A program made the translations under genes and the position numbers. Source: Linepithema humile (taxonomy: Eukaryota > Arthropoda > Insecta > Hymenoptera > Formicidae). From it: DNA of 64,000 bases. A model generated the notes under the pieces. The model saw nothing but the letters and a program-made list of their open reading frames with translations, was not told the origin of the DNA and did no database searches. Below, in pieces: positions 35,501 through 50,500 of the stretch; positions within the stretch are counted from its first letter, which is position 1, and every line of letters begins with the position of its first letter. Where the stretch lies: assembly GCF_040581485.1 (NCBI RefSeq), contig NC_090130.1:15937656-16001655 (forward strand). Reading direction: 5' to 3'.

Positions 35501-38500
35501 TTTCCTAGACCAGATTTTTACCTGGGCAGGTAAGTTTATATATATTTAATCAAATTACTTTTTTAATAAGATTAATCTGTATATTTTTAAAAGATTTGTG
35601 CACATTTTTTTAATACATTATATCATCTATTGTAACAAGTTGTAAAAATTGTAAGATATCTTTCAATTCTTTCTTTGTTAAGATACTTGGGAACGAGCTC
35701 AAGAGAAATTAGCAGAGGCAATAGAAACATCAACTATTTTGGATTTTGAAGATTTTTCCGAGGAAGAATGGAGATTACAAATGAAGAAGCAAAGGAGAAA
35801 GAATGCTCGAAAATTGTACGATTCCACAGAATCTTCAGGTGAAGGCAAAGAAAGCAAAGAGTCTACAACGCATTATCGTCGTAAAATATGAAGAAACGAT
35901 GATTGTCACTATGACCAGAAAAAAGAAGGAATATGCAATCAAAGTAAAAAGCTTTTACAATGGCCATCATTACACCATATGCCAATTTCATTTTCAACGC
36001 AATCATCTCTTCCAAATTTATCATACAAAGCTTCAATCTCAAAAACTGACAAAGCACTAGTAAGTGCAGCGAGTAAGTTTTTCTTTTTACTGTTAAAATT
36101 TGTAACATAATAATTTATTTATGAATTTCATAAATTTCTGTGACGAAAACTTTTTTTAGAATTTTTCATATAATTTTGTAGAATTTGTTAGAATTTCTGC
36201 ACAAATTTTATAACATTTTTAAAAAATTTCGGAGAATTTTTCAGAATTTTTATATAAGCAGAAATTTCTATATTAATATTTTATTTGTAAAAAATTTCTT
36301 TGAATTTTTGAACAAATTCGAACATTTTTCAGAAATAATTTTAAAAAATCAGAATATTTTCTAAGAAAAGTATGATCAGAAAAGTACTGATCAGATTTTT
36401 TCAAATTAAAATTAGAATATTTCTCAGATTTTTTAACATTTTTAAGATTTTTTCAGTAAAATTTGAATATTTTTCAGATAATTATTGTATTCTGGATATT
36501 TATTATAGATAAATTTTAATGAATTGTAGGTGAAACTCTGCCTAATGTATTCGCTGCTTCTATTAGTATAAAATCACTGCCATCTCATCATTATTTCGAA
36601 CATTTTGACAGAAGAAATTCTTCTTCTTCAAGAGAAAAAATGCCATCCGAGTACAATGCCCTTTGTGATCTATCTGAAAATGGTACAATTTGTTTTATAG
36701 TATTATTAAATCTATTTCTAAAAGAGATTAAAAGAGATTAAATATTACTTTTTTCCAAATTTTAAGAAATTTATAGTAAAAAGTATGCTAACATTATTAT
36801 GAAAAACACAAAGTTTTGATAATAAGATAAGAAAAATTGAAGAAAATAAGCAAACGCAAGCAATAAATAAAGAAAATAACGAAGAAAATGTTATATTGCC
36901 TTTTCAGACTAATGAGCAATTATTGGAATTTGAAAGAAAATTAAAAAGTCTCATATTCTTCCAAAAAAAGGTAAGATACAAAATAAAAATTTCTTATTAT
37001 TTATAATTAAAATAGGTGCTTTTTATTTAGTGACTCAAGTCGACATGTTTCCTGGCTTTGCATATACAGGGTGTCTGGCAATAGTCGCCCCACCGGTCAT
37101 ATACAGGTAGGAGGTCAAATCGAGTAGAAAAGTCCTTTACCATTTTTTGATTTTTGTAATAAGTACTAAGTAATTAACGAAAAAAGATTGGTGAATCCGT
37201 GCAAGTAAAGCGCGCGCAGCGAGAAGGACATCCCACTGCTATGCGATCACTAGGCGCGCGATGAAGCGTTGGGAGGAGCGCTCTACAAATGACAATGGCA
37301 ACATACGAGCGGCGCGTAACGCTAGATCCTTGTGTCCTAGTGATCGCGTAGCAGTGGGACGTCCTTCTCACCGCGCGCGCTTTACTCGCGCAGATTCGCC
37401 GATCTTTTTTCGTTAATTACTCAGTACTTATTATGAAAATTAAAAAATGGTAAAGGACTTTTCTACTCGATTTGACCTCCTCTACCTGTATATGACCGGT
37501 GGGGCGATTATTGCCAGACACCCTGTATATTTTCAAAATTTTCGTAAAATATCCTATTATTTAATAATGTTACTTTATAGAGTTCGTCCTTGAAAATAAT
37601 TGGTGGAGACAAAGTAAACTTAACAACGTATGCAATTCTTAGCAAATTAATTGCAGATATACTTGCCACAAAATATAGCTGGCATGGAAGAAAAGGGAAA
37701 AAAGTCTGTGCTGAACTTTTGACAGCAAAATTAATTATAAGTAAGTATTCTATCAATAATAATAATTAATATTTTTTACATTTATTATTCATGAAATGCA
37801 AGGTTACAGAAAAGACATCGTCTAAATTTTTCTTTTTTGTTTTAGAAACTGTACGTATGATACGGAATGTATTGATGTACAAATAATAGAAGCCGCTTCA
37901 ACATGGCTTGCTCAAACAACAACACGTGTGAAACGTGTTCAGGCCAAGATGCAACAAATAGAACAATTGGAAATTGTTGAACATGATGTAGCGGCTACAT
38001 TGTAGCCCAACAAGATAACTTGGAAAATTGAGTTATTAATGTAACTTTTAATAATTACACTTTTAATGTATTTTTAATAAAAATTTAAAAATTAATTATC
38101 ATGTAATAAAATAATTAACTTTTTTTTGTCTTTATAATATTGTAAAATATTGCTTGTTTTCATATTGTGCTGTAGGAATTACTACTACATAATATGAAAA
38201 CAAGCAATATTTTACAATATTGCCTATAGGAATATTACATAATATATCAGCAATATATTTGCAATATTTCTCGTAATATTGCAAGAATATTGCAGCAACA
38301 TTTTATTTTAGCGGACATAGAAATATTGCAATCTTTCTAAATAATATTACTGCAATATTTTATGCTGTTGGGGTCTCTTTAACAAAAGGAAAACTTTAAT
38401 AACAAGAACACTCTCATAAGAAATACAACCATATTAAGAAATAGAGTGGAAACCGTTAAACACACTTCCGCACAGCTTGACGGTTTCTCCAAATCTAATA

Positions 38501-41500
38501 TGTCCTCCGTATTTGATAAAACAACATGCGCGTCCCGGAGACAATCTTCATATTACCGCAATGAGCGATGTAACATCGAAGCACGGGAATACAAGATCGC
38601 GAACACCACGAGATCGAATACAGGGATGCAACAATATGTAATATACAGGGTGTCCCATTTTTGTGGGCATTGTGTCCAATTGTCACTATGTCCGATTCCA
38701 ACCACCGTGTGTCCGATTTATTCTGTGCGCAGCTGGGACTCACTCAAATGTAACATTTGACAGTCTCATGATGCGTTACTCATTTTTGCTCAATACCCGC
38801 TGAACCGGACTCGCGTGCGCGTGCACGCACATAAGTCTTACATATGTGCCAGTTATTATGAAAGTGGCCTAAATCACAAAAAAAAAAAATGAGATTTTTA
38901 TTTAGCATTATATTATATCAACTATATTTCATTATTATGGAAGAATTTTTGCAAAGTTACCATGAAATAAGCAATAAAATGAAGTTGTCATTTTCATTAT
39001 TATCAGGTGTAATTGCATGCTTATTTTGATAGTGGCATAAGTCATTTTTTTCTAACATTGCGATAGAAAAAGTAACATTATCATAATTTTCAACATATTT
39101 TTCTATTATGTCGTCAGACAGCGGCTCAAGTAAATTTAACTTCACAAAAATATTTCATATTTATTTATAAATGTAATATCAATAATGTAAATAATGCTTA
39201 ATATAATTAAATTGCCGTAATAATTTTGCGAAACATTAAATTACTAATTGAGGTTATTTTGATCGTTGTGTTTCATAAACTTAGTACTACGAAATAATGT
39301 TTGCAAGAAATGGAAACGGATAAAATAATAATTTTAAAAAATAATTAATACAATTGAAATAGTTAATACAATTCTAAAAGTAAATAAATTTGTTTCTTTT
39401 TAAGTTATTTTTTCAATTAAATTTATTAATTTTTTGTTATCGTAAATCATCAATTAGGACTACTATTAATTTTGAAAGTGGCATAAGTCATTCAACGGTT
39501 AAAAACACACAGTTTCGTGCAAGTTATTCATAAAATTTAATGATCTTAGATAAATTTAACATCAGGAGAACATTATAATTTTTGATAAATTTTGCACCAT
39601 GATGGAAAAATATTTTTAATATGGTCAAACGCAAAAGTTTGAATATCTCGAAACGAGAAGTATATGACTTAGGCCACTTTCATAATAACCGGCACATATA
39701 AGACTACATTTTCGAGTTTTGAAGCCAAAAAATTAATATTTTTGCAATTTTTTAAATTTGGGTAATCTTCATTATTTATCACGGAATTCGTTTAAACAGT
39801 AGTTATCAAGGTATATATGCAAAATACAACATATAAATAAAAAAATAAAAAAAAGCTTGATATTTTACATATAACTTTTTCAATAATGTACTATTATCAA
39901 AATTACTTTTTCTAGATATTGTTTTACTTTTTTATTTATCTGTTGACAGCTGTTGACAGGTGAAAAAAGATTTTGCAAACACGTGACACAAAATCATAGA
40001 AAAATTTAATACAAAGTAATAGAAAATTATGAGAGCTTAGAATTGGAAAAAATACAAAGATGTTATTAATTTCCTAATTTTCAAAATCAATTCTCGCGGT
40101 AATAAATTCTTATATAAAAAATTATTATTTTCGATTTATTGCGTATTTTGCATCAGAGATCATAGTTTTCGCATATACTAACAATAAGATTTTCGCCACT
40201 CTCTGTGCATCTGACTTTCATACTTACTTCTGTATTTCCAGGCTGCATGTAAAACATTCACATAATTATTATATGTAAACATATTATATCGTGATATTAT
40301 ATTTCTCTACAAATTACCAAAGTTGATAAGAAATATTAGCAGCAAACTATTGTTGTATTATATAAAATAACCGATATTAACTAGTTGAAGATTAATCGCG
40401 GTTAGTAAAATACATAAGAATATTGACAGATGTACTATTTAAAATTTAAAACAATACTAGGCTACACAAGCGCGTGCTATTTTTTCCCATTATATAATAA
40501 TTTACATTTTTACTTTTATAATTTACATTTTTCTTTAAACACTTCTGCTTTTTGTATAATAATAAAGATACAAACTGTCACATAGTTATCAAAGTAAAAG
40601 TGTCAAAGTACAAGTTTTAACTAACACTTTTTTAGTAATACAATTTTAAATTAAAACAATTATTACAATTGAGATACAAAAAAAACATTAATTCAGTTTT
40701 TGATGAGATCTAGATTAGCAAAAAAACTTTAATGATGGTTCTTCAAATATTCTTCAAAAACAGTAATTGGAGAAATTTAACAATATAAATATTTTAAAAT
40801 GTCGCATTTTATACACAAGTGTAATGCATCATTAATACCCACACGGAACATAATATCCAATGGACGTCCATATAATCTCCATAACTCCATACTACATCTA
40901 TCTCTATGATGGATATTGGATAGGTTTCTATTAGAAATCCATATTATTTCCATGATAAATGACGATATAAATCCATCATAAATGTCTATTAGACATCTGT
41001 TATCGATGTTTGATAGAAGTATCAGTATCCATAGTAACGAATATTGTTAGGGCATCGTTGATGTCAAACGTTTCGGCTGATCATTCAGCCATCTTCAGTG
41101 CTAACGTTACAAATCTGTTTAGTAGAAAGATTGTGGTTTCAATTCGTCATTAATAAAATTATTTGGAAGTAAAGTCACAAATGTGATTGCGAGATAGTCT
41201 TGTTTATGTAGGTGTTAACAGAATGTCACCATGTTCTCGACTGTCTCACAGTTCTTGACTGTCTCACAGTCGTGACATTCTGTTAACACTTATATAAACA
41301 AGACTATCTCGCAATCATATTTGTGACTTTACTTCCAAATAATTTTATTAACGACGAATTGAAACTACAATCTATCAGCTCTATGAAATATCTATGGAAC
41401 ATCTATGATTGCTCCATATGATATCTATGAATATATTTAATGGATGTCGAATGGAGGTATGTAATGCGGAACTGTGTGGATGTCTAGTAGACATTTATAG

Positions 41501-44500
41501 GAAATTACATAGACATCTAATAGAGGTTTCGAATCTCCGTGATGGACATCTAGTGGATATCCATTAGAGCTTTTTGTTCCGTGTGGGTATTCCGCTGAGA
41601 GAAAACTATTAATGCTAATAGTGATACATATTTTAATTGAATAAAATTTATTGTTTCTCTCTTAAAGAATGTTTTTATTTTGATTTATAAAAATAATAAT
41701 TTTATATAGTACAACGTATAATATACTTATAATGTAATTTTTCGAGCATGCTATTATTTACAATAACTAGACACACAAGCACATGCCACACGCATGTCAT
41801 TTATTCTTTTAATTACAATGAAGTATAAAATATGTATGTACAACCATCAAAAACTTCGCAATAACAACCGCTCACAATATGAACTGAGCGCAACAAAAGA
41901 AAATTGGCATCGCGGAAAAATGGCAACAATAAACTTCGGTATTATCGAGATATTGGATAACATGCCTTTTTTAAAAGTGGACTAGATACACATAAGCACG
42001 CGCTGCTACACATGCGCGCTATTTATTTTTTTAATTACAAAGAATATATATTATAACTCTATTTAAGAAGATACTTTGAATATTTTCTATAAAACACAAA
42101 AATAATAAAAAAATATACTAGTACTAATCTTCTCAAAAATATGAAAAATTAAAGTAAGCAAATTTCGTAATGATAACCACTCGATAGCACGAAGTAACGC
42201 ACAATGCGCATCGAGATAACCAATCAGCGTCGCGGAAAAGCGGCAATAAATGCGAGTATCGACTTTACATGCCTTTTTTAAGGTAGAATAATGTTAATGC
42301 TTACGAGAGGCCGCAAATCAGGATGATACAGAACTCTGCCATTATTGTCAACAATAAACGAATATCCATTAACCCCTAACTGTAAATAAAACAGCAAACA
42401 TTAAGATATTTATAATTGAAAAAAAGACAAGAAAATAATCTATGTTTAAAAAATAACAAAATTAACTTTTTTTTTAATTTTTTATATGAACGTTATTTCC
42501 TGATAATTAGTAACGTTTTGGAGTAAACATTAAGCTTTAACCTTTAATAAATTATACATATAGTAAACGTTGCACCACGTAAATGACGCTTACACGAAAA
42601 ATTAAAAAAAAGTTAATTCCGTTATTTTTCAGACATACTGTGTAACCTATTTAAGGACCAGTTGCACTAAATCTTGCAGCCAACTTTTACTAACAATAAG
42701 TAAATTTCTTCTTTGAACAAATGAAGACATTTCTTCGTCTTTCATACAACATAGTTCTAGAAAAAATAGCTTTTTTCAAACACAAAAACGTAAGATATCT
42801 CTTTATAATTTTTTTATGCTAAATACGATGCTTTAAAAATGCTCCATTACGTCATAATTTTGAGAAATTCAAGATCAAAACTGTAAAAAGGAGCTATTTT
42901 GACATGAAAATTATAAACGGTTGTAATTTTAACAATGTTTCACCATGTTGAATTTATCAATTTATACTTATATAGTATATATATACTATATAATTAGATT
43001 TATATTTAACAATCTTGAAAATCATCACGTATGTTCCGTAAAAATTGAAAATATGCAATGAATTATTCACAGCCCTAGTTCTACATAATCTACTTGCGAT
43101 ATAATAGATACAATATTTAATCATCAAAATTTTATTAATCAGAATGTACACAAAAAATTTCTTTTGAAAGTTGAAAGCTCTAGTAATATATTTTATTAAA
43201 AAAGAAACTTTTCTAACACATCGCATACCATAGTTATAACATGATAAAGTATGTCAAAATAGCTGTGTTTTACAACTTTGACCTCGAATTTCTCAAAATT
43301 GTGACGTGATAAAGCATTGTTAAAATTGACATCGTTTTCAGCATTAAGAAAATTGTAAAAAAAGATATCTCGAATTGATCTTTTGCGTTTTTTTTTTTTT
43401 TTTTTTTGTTAAACTGTGTCATTCATCTTTAAGAAATAAAGAATAAGCAAGCTTTAAGAAATTTTTCGATTAAAACAGGAAAAGAAGACAATGAGAATCG
43501 AATGCAAATATAGATGCGTTCATTAAACTTATAGGAAAAGTATATAATATAAATTATTATCAGACATTAATAATAATGTTCCACAATATTTTATATTTAT
43601 ATTGTACATTTTTTATGCAACAATAATTAACACATTTACATCTGCATTCAATCCGTATTACCTCCTCTTTTTTCTATAAAAAACAAATTACAATCTGAAA
43701 AAAAGCCAAGTTTATTGAAACCAAATGATGCAACTGGACCTATATAAAATAAAATAAAATAAACGATGTAAAATATGTCTGTACCTTGTAAGGCGGCACG
43801 AGTTTCTGAATCTCCTCAACAGGTACATCAGTACCGACAATACCTAATAAATTGGCTGTTTTCACCTTTAAATGACAACGCATACAGTTAAAGTATAACT
43901 TATTTATATATTATTTCATATTTAGGATTAAAGTAGCACAATTAAAACATTATGTACTTATCATTCCCAAAATAATTACCGTATGATTTCGGCGATCTAA
44001 AATTGGTGCTGTCACAGATGTCATCAATTGTCCACGATTTTCTCTACCATATCTACTACTCTGAAAGTGAATGATTTCTAATGTAATCTGTCACAAAATA
44101 TTGTGTATGTAATTTATGAATAACTAATAGTTCACACAGCCTAATGGAATAATTAATATAACAAACATAATCATTATCCAGTAAATACAAAGTAACAGTA
44201 ACATAACATTAATGTTATAATTTTCCACTCAACAATATAATTGTTACGTAGGGTATGTTATATTGCAGTTATATTACATTGTTGAGTGGGAAATTATAAC
44301 ATTGACGTTAAGTTACTGCTTGTGTTTATTGGGTATATATAGGGTGATTCAAAATAATAACCATATGTCCTTAAAGGGACATATTCCTGAGCGTATTCTG
44401 AGACTTTATCGTCAGTGTCAGCTGATTGTAACAGGCGCCTTACATAAGCACGTGTGTAACAGAGAGTTGCGCCACCCCTGCTTGCCTCTTGTACTCGACT

Positions 44501-47500
44501 CACGATACGTTAACTATTTTCTTTTATAACTTGAAAACTAAGCTCTGGATAAACTTTTGCGAAAGGAAAAGTTATCTCAGAATACGCTCAAGAATATATC
44601 CCTTTAAGGACATTATTTTGAATCACCCTGTATACTCGTATAATAATTGGCCTATAAAGTTAAACATTTCTTTTTGTTGTCTGAAAAAGAAGAATAGTTT
44701 TTCATAACTTTTGCGCTGAATTCAAATTTGGCCTGTGGAAGTAAGTAATACACTTAAAGATTTTAAAAAAAATTTAAGAAAAATATATCAAAAATTACTT
44801 TTTGATATAAACTCCTGGATAAAATTAACGCACTATGTTAACGCACCATGTTGAAGTATGTTGAGTGTAGTTCGAACTTTCTCGGGCAAGTTCAATTTGA
44901 GGAACGTTCCCATAATCTAGGAAAGTTCTCCACATTAGTGACAATTTTGACAGAGTTAACATTTGGCCCGCTCCTTCTTTTGTATTCTGATTTCTTGAGT
45001 AAATGTGAAAACGTTCCTAAAACAGCCATTTCAAGATGGCGTTTGAATCGACAACATAGAATTATGGCACGCTCCAGAGAAGTTAAAAAAAATAACTATA
45101 CATTTTGATGAGACAGGGCCAGGCAAAGCAAGCAATCTTGCATCGCACTTTGATCGCTGCTTTCTCGCTTGTTTTGAATTTTACGGTAGACATGCTCAAT
45201 GGCTCGAAACAAATGTACCAACAAAAATAAAGTAAGGCCCTACGTATCACAGAGAAGATATTAGGAATTAGAATAAATATTAGATATTAGGAAGAGCAAT
45301 TTGGAATTATTTTACTTCAACCAAGGGAACGGAATAGATAATTATTTCTAATTATTATTTCCTAGTTCATAATACGTTAAGGATCGACAAGAGTGAAACT
45401 AGCACTTCTGTTGGAATAAAAAGTAAAACACGGAAAAGTTATTCCAATATTTTGGACACAATTACAAGAGAAACACATATAATAATTATTATATTCATGT
45501 TGAGAAGAAGTATATCGAAAAGCGCTGTTTTGGAAAAATCATCGAAAAAAAATTTTTTGGTAAAAACGTGCACTTTTATTTTTTATAAAATTTTGAGAAT
45601 CAAATTGCGCGCGCGCAAAATTGGACTCTGTATGTCGCTGTATAATTATAATTATATAAGAAATATATTATACAAAAAGAATCATGAGAAAATATTGTTT
45701 TTTTGTCTCACAGTTTTAGAACAACAAAATTGCTAAATCTGAACGATTTGTATGTCAATGGTTGCTTGACAAGAAGAGACAATCACCTCGTACTAACGTA
45801 GCAAGACTAGCAAGCGCCCGCTTATCGTACTTTTCATATATACATATGCATATATGTGCATATATGTAAATGAATTGTTGGTGAATATTATATATAAAAG
45901 TTGAAATCATTTACGGATTGATAATAATTAAGTAATGATATACACGATAATAAAATTTATTATCAAGAAAATATAAGTGCCTTTTATACTTGCTAAAACA
46001 TTACTTTTTTTTTTACTCCATCACATAGAGAATAATCAAATAAGAATAACACGGATTACAAAGATTTTTTGCTAAAATTAGGGATGTCCCCCAGGGTGGG
46101 CCCGAACGTTCCGGCCAGACTTTGAGATTTGATAGAAAATTTAATTCTGAACAAAAAGTTTTGTATAAACATGGGCCAAAAAATGCTTCCTTAAAGAGTT
46201 AGCGCCCAAAAACCACTGAAATCACGGTTATACTTTTACAAATATCAGGGAAAGTATGCGTTTTTTAACAAAAAAGTACTAAAACAAAAGTTGTAGAGAA
46301 TTAAATTATTTTTCAAATGAGATTAAAATGATTGTAGTGCGTTCCATAGGTTTTGAGATAACCAGTTTCAAATGTACAAAAAAGTGTTTTTTCGGCTATC
46401 GACGGTAGAGCTTTTTAAAAATACTCTTCATTTATGCTGTTATAGCCTTAGCTAATTTTTAATGTTTATCTTGCTTGTTGATTATTCCACTAAAAAAATT
46501 TTGAGCCACCAACCTCTCAAGAGTAAATCGTACGGGGTTCTGTGCAATTGCTGCATAGCTGGACGTTAGCCGTATTCATGTTATCTAGGAATGGCTTAGC
46601 GCGTGGTTTAGCGTGTGGAAGGGATGGAGTATTCTACACGTTAACAGTGAACCGATCCCCGAATTAGTAGCATATAGAGAAGAATGAAGTGAGAATGGCT
46701 CCCCGCACACAAGCGACATACCGTGTACGTATGCACTCCCTTTCCATTTACAGGAGAGACAATGAAGTGTCTGTCCTTGTCCGGAGTTTCTTAGTTTCCC
46801 CGCATGAGGTCACCAAAATTCAGTCTGGACTGGGCCGTCACTCTTGTTGACTCTTAATTTATTTTATTTTCTCGTTTTGAAATGGAATAATATCAATTTT
46901 TTACATCTAATATTTAATATTGATTCTTATTCCTAATATTTTTTCTGTTGTGCGTAAGACCTAAGAGAGGTCCTAATTTATCTCTTATTTGGATAAAATA
47001 CCAACTTTCCCAGGTTTGGAAACTTTCCCTGGCTCAGAGGAAACTTTCCAAATCTTTCGAGAACTTTCCCGAGGCTTCGAACTATACTTTTTGGCCATAT
47101 ATATTTACGATATTACTTCAAATAACATAATTTTCAATAACTTTTACGCTATTATAAGATGCTAATTTTTCTTTTCAAAATAAATAATTAAAATTTTAAA
47201 AATTTATAAAGAAAAGAGAAATTTGATGTAACCATTTTCATGTGACACACTTTGGAATATACAGGGTGGGCCATTTTAATCTATGCACCCAAATTTCTCC
47301 GTAAGTAAGCCAAATACAGAAAAATGGTTCAGACAAAAGTTGTTCAAGACAATGGGGGTCACCTATTTGTGCTAGTGACTTTGACCTTGAAGTCAATTTT
47401 TAAGGTCATTTGAAGGTCAGAGTTATTTTTTAAAATGGAAACCCCTATTTTTGATTTCAAAATCTAATAGCTGGTGTCAAGAGCTTTTCAAAACACTATA

Positions 47501-50500
47501 ATGAAGTTATTTTTTATTAAGTACTTTTCGAGTTATGAGGCTTGTAAATTACAGTATTTTGACATAAAATACAAAATATCTTGTGAAACATTCAATTTTT
47601 GGGAATCTTACCTTAATACTTTTATGCATAAAATAATGAGACGAATCAATTGGTATAAAGAAAACACATTGGTTTAAAAAAAAAGTATGCAGTTGCATGT
47701 TGCAAATTACATATTTTTTCTTGAAAGCAACTATGTGTTTTCTTTATACCAATTGATTCGTCTCATTATTTTATGCATAAAAGTATTAAGGTAAGATTCC
47801 CAAAAATTGAATGTTTCACAAGATATTTTGTATTTTATGTCAAAATACTGTAATTTACAAGCCTCATAACTCGAAAAGTACTTAATGAAAAATAACTTTA
47901 TTATAGTGTTTTGAAAAGCTCTTGACACCAGCTATTAGATTTTGGAATAAAAAATAGGGGTTTCCATTTTAAAAAATAACTCTGACCTTTAAATGACCTT
48001 GAAAATTGACTTCAAGGTCAAAGTCACTAGCACAAATAGGTGACCCCCATTGTCCTGAACAACTTTTGTCTGAACCATTTTTCTGTATTTGGCTTACTTA
48101 CGGAGAAATTTGGGTGCATAGATTAAAATAGCCCACCCTGTACACGTTAAATAAAATTAATATTATTCGTACAATTTAACAGTCTATCTTATTGTTAGCA
48201 AACTCATAACGAATACAACCTAAACATCTCGCATTGAAAAAACATAAAATAATAAAACAAAAATCTTTGCTATACAAAATTATAAATTAAACAATTATTT
48301 CTTTTTAAGTAGTAAATTAATTAATTAAGAAAAATCCTAAGAAAACAAAACAAAATCTACATATTAGCAAAAATTAGTATTTTAACGTAGCGTAAACAAA
48401 ATAATAAGTTAATTTTTTTCGAGTAGCATCATAAACATGACAAATCAATATTTTTCTTTAGTTTTCTTAAAATTTCAATATAATACGTATTTTTTTTAAA
48501 TTGAATTCGGATTAACGCATAAAATGTGTAGTATAGAAAGCTACTCTTCTTTTTCAAATAATAAATTGATGCAGAGTAATATAATTTACATGTGAAATAA
48601 TTTAAGAATAAGATAACTAATATTCCCAGCAAACACAAAGTAACAGTAACATAACATTAATATTACAATTTCCCACTCAACAACATAATTGTTACGTACA
48701 AGGCATGTTATATTGCAGTTACATTGTTAAATGGGAAATTATAACATTGACGTTATGTTACTGTTAGCTTGTGTTTACTAGGTTAATAACACAAATTAAA
48801 TTTCTCACCTTTCCACCTACATAAGCAGGACTCCAATGAATAGGATGATCGTGCTGATAGAGTACCATAGGACGCGCTAGAACTTTCACGTACTCAAAGA
48901 CTTTATCATGAATGTCGTCCACGTTTGTTATTCTTGCATAAAATCCTACGAGATCATTGTTATTAATATGAAGATGAATAAACTTGTTCTTTATCTATTA
49001 ACCAAGTATTAACATTTAATTTTTTAATTTCTTAAAATATATGTATACCAATTCTTTATTTTAATTTTTCTGAACTGTTAAATATATTTTCAGTAAAATG
49101 TATTTTTAATTAGGCATTTTTTGTTTACAAGAATAAACTAAGAAATAAAAATATAAACACAAGAAATATTTATTATAAAATCAAGTAGAAGAATCAAATT
49201 TTAATATATACTTTTGACTATTTTTCTATGTAATTACCATACTTATTAAAACATACAGGGTGTCCCATGGGAAGTTGCTGAAACTAATTAGCTTTTATTT
49301 TTAAACGCACATAGGGAGCAAAAAAAATATCTTCTAACAAAAGACGTTTTGCAGTTTTATTTACATATAAACTAAAAACAATCGGAAATATTTATATCGT
49401 TAAATAAACGTTTACAAGAAAAGATGAATATGCATTTTAGGTTACACTTCATCGATTTTGTCACCATTTAGATATGTTGTAAGGGAGATTGTTCTGAGTA
49501 ATTCCCCGCAAAAATCAAGTGAGGGATGGCATTGATTTAAGAGATATAACAAATTAAAGTTTCACAATTTTAATGCTCTTTTAAGTGTTATAAACGAATA
49601 TTACGAACAGTGAAGTGAACAATTTGTTATTATTTAATTAAAAGAATCTGTTTATACAACTTTCATACGTAGAGCGGCTTTATCCCTCCCCGCCACACAA
49701 CTTATACTTCAATAAATATTTTTCACCAGAATGAGAAAAAATAAGGAAAAATAATGACGCTCACGATTTAAATCGATTGCTTCACACCATGGACATTTAA
49801 TGTGTCTATGAATAACTTTTCGATTAACAAGAAAATCTAATAACTTATTGCTATCCTCAACAAACAACAACTTAGAAATTTGTGTAGTCGGATGTTAAAA
49901 GCTGTTAACGAACTGCGAGAAATAGGTAAAGCCGACTGTTGACAAAATATCTATGACCATGTAGCTATCTTTTAAAAAATGTAAACAAAAACTTTACAAG
50001 TTTCTATATACGAACACGGCGTATATAAACTTCACTGTTTGTAATATTAATTTATAACACCAGAAGACGAGCATTAAAATTATGAAACTGTAATTTGTTA
50101 TATATTCTAAACCAGGCCTCGGAATTATTTCATCTTTTTAGCCGATTCTCGTGGTATACGCCTCCTTTCCTCTCTTCACCGCGCGCGCGGCAGCCGCTAG
50201 GGCCAGCGCCGCCGAGATAGAAGCGGCGCTATCCGATAAATGTTGGGTCCTTCTTCCTTGATCATTAAAAGTTAAAAAAATTTATTAAAAGTATTTTTTT
50301 TATTTTTAAATTTATTATGTGAAAATATTTCAATAGATTTCCACGTCACCCATGAGGTACTATTGCTATTGAGGAAAAAAATATTTTTAATAAATTTTTT
50401 TAACATTAATCAGATAGCGCCGCTCCTAACGCTCGGCGGCGCTGGCCCTAGCGGCTGCCGCGCGCGCGGTGAAGAGAGGAAAGCAAGAAGGCGTATACCA

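Larger units (their letters stand above)
22137..38374. mobile_element. Large decayed two-gene DNA transposon with nested insertions
   Basis: The left end (CCCTTATAGCATGAAATATT) and the inverted right end (CCCCAACAGCATAAAATATT) are related. Both are followed by subterminal arrays of ATATTGC.GCAATATT motifs (22147-22215; 38150-38350). Between them lie a transposase pseudogene on the minus strand (27534 to 22732) and a divergent, spliced DUF4806-type gene on the plus strand (about 27843 to 38005). Fragments of each gene resume on the other side of every nested insertion. The 16.2-kb span is mostly later insertions. The transposase resembles CACTA/Transposase_21-like proteins common in insect genomes. 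The exact ends and the target duplication are uncertain. Confidence 0.6.

Noticed and set aside
47474..47928. 65-residue frame present on both strands, also at 63730-63927
   Set aside because: It is the two arms of a palindrome read on opposite strands plus a homologous element; not a gene.
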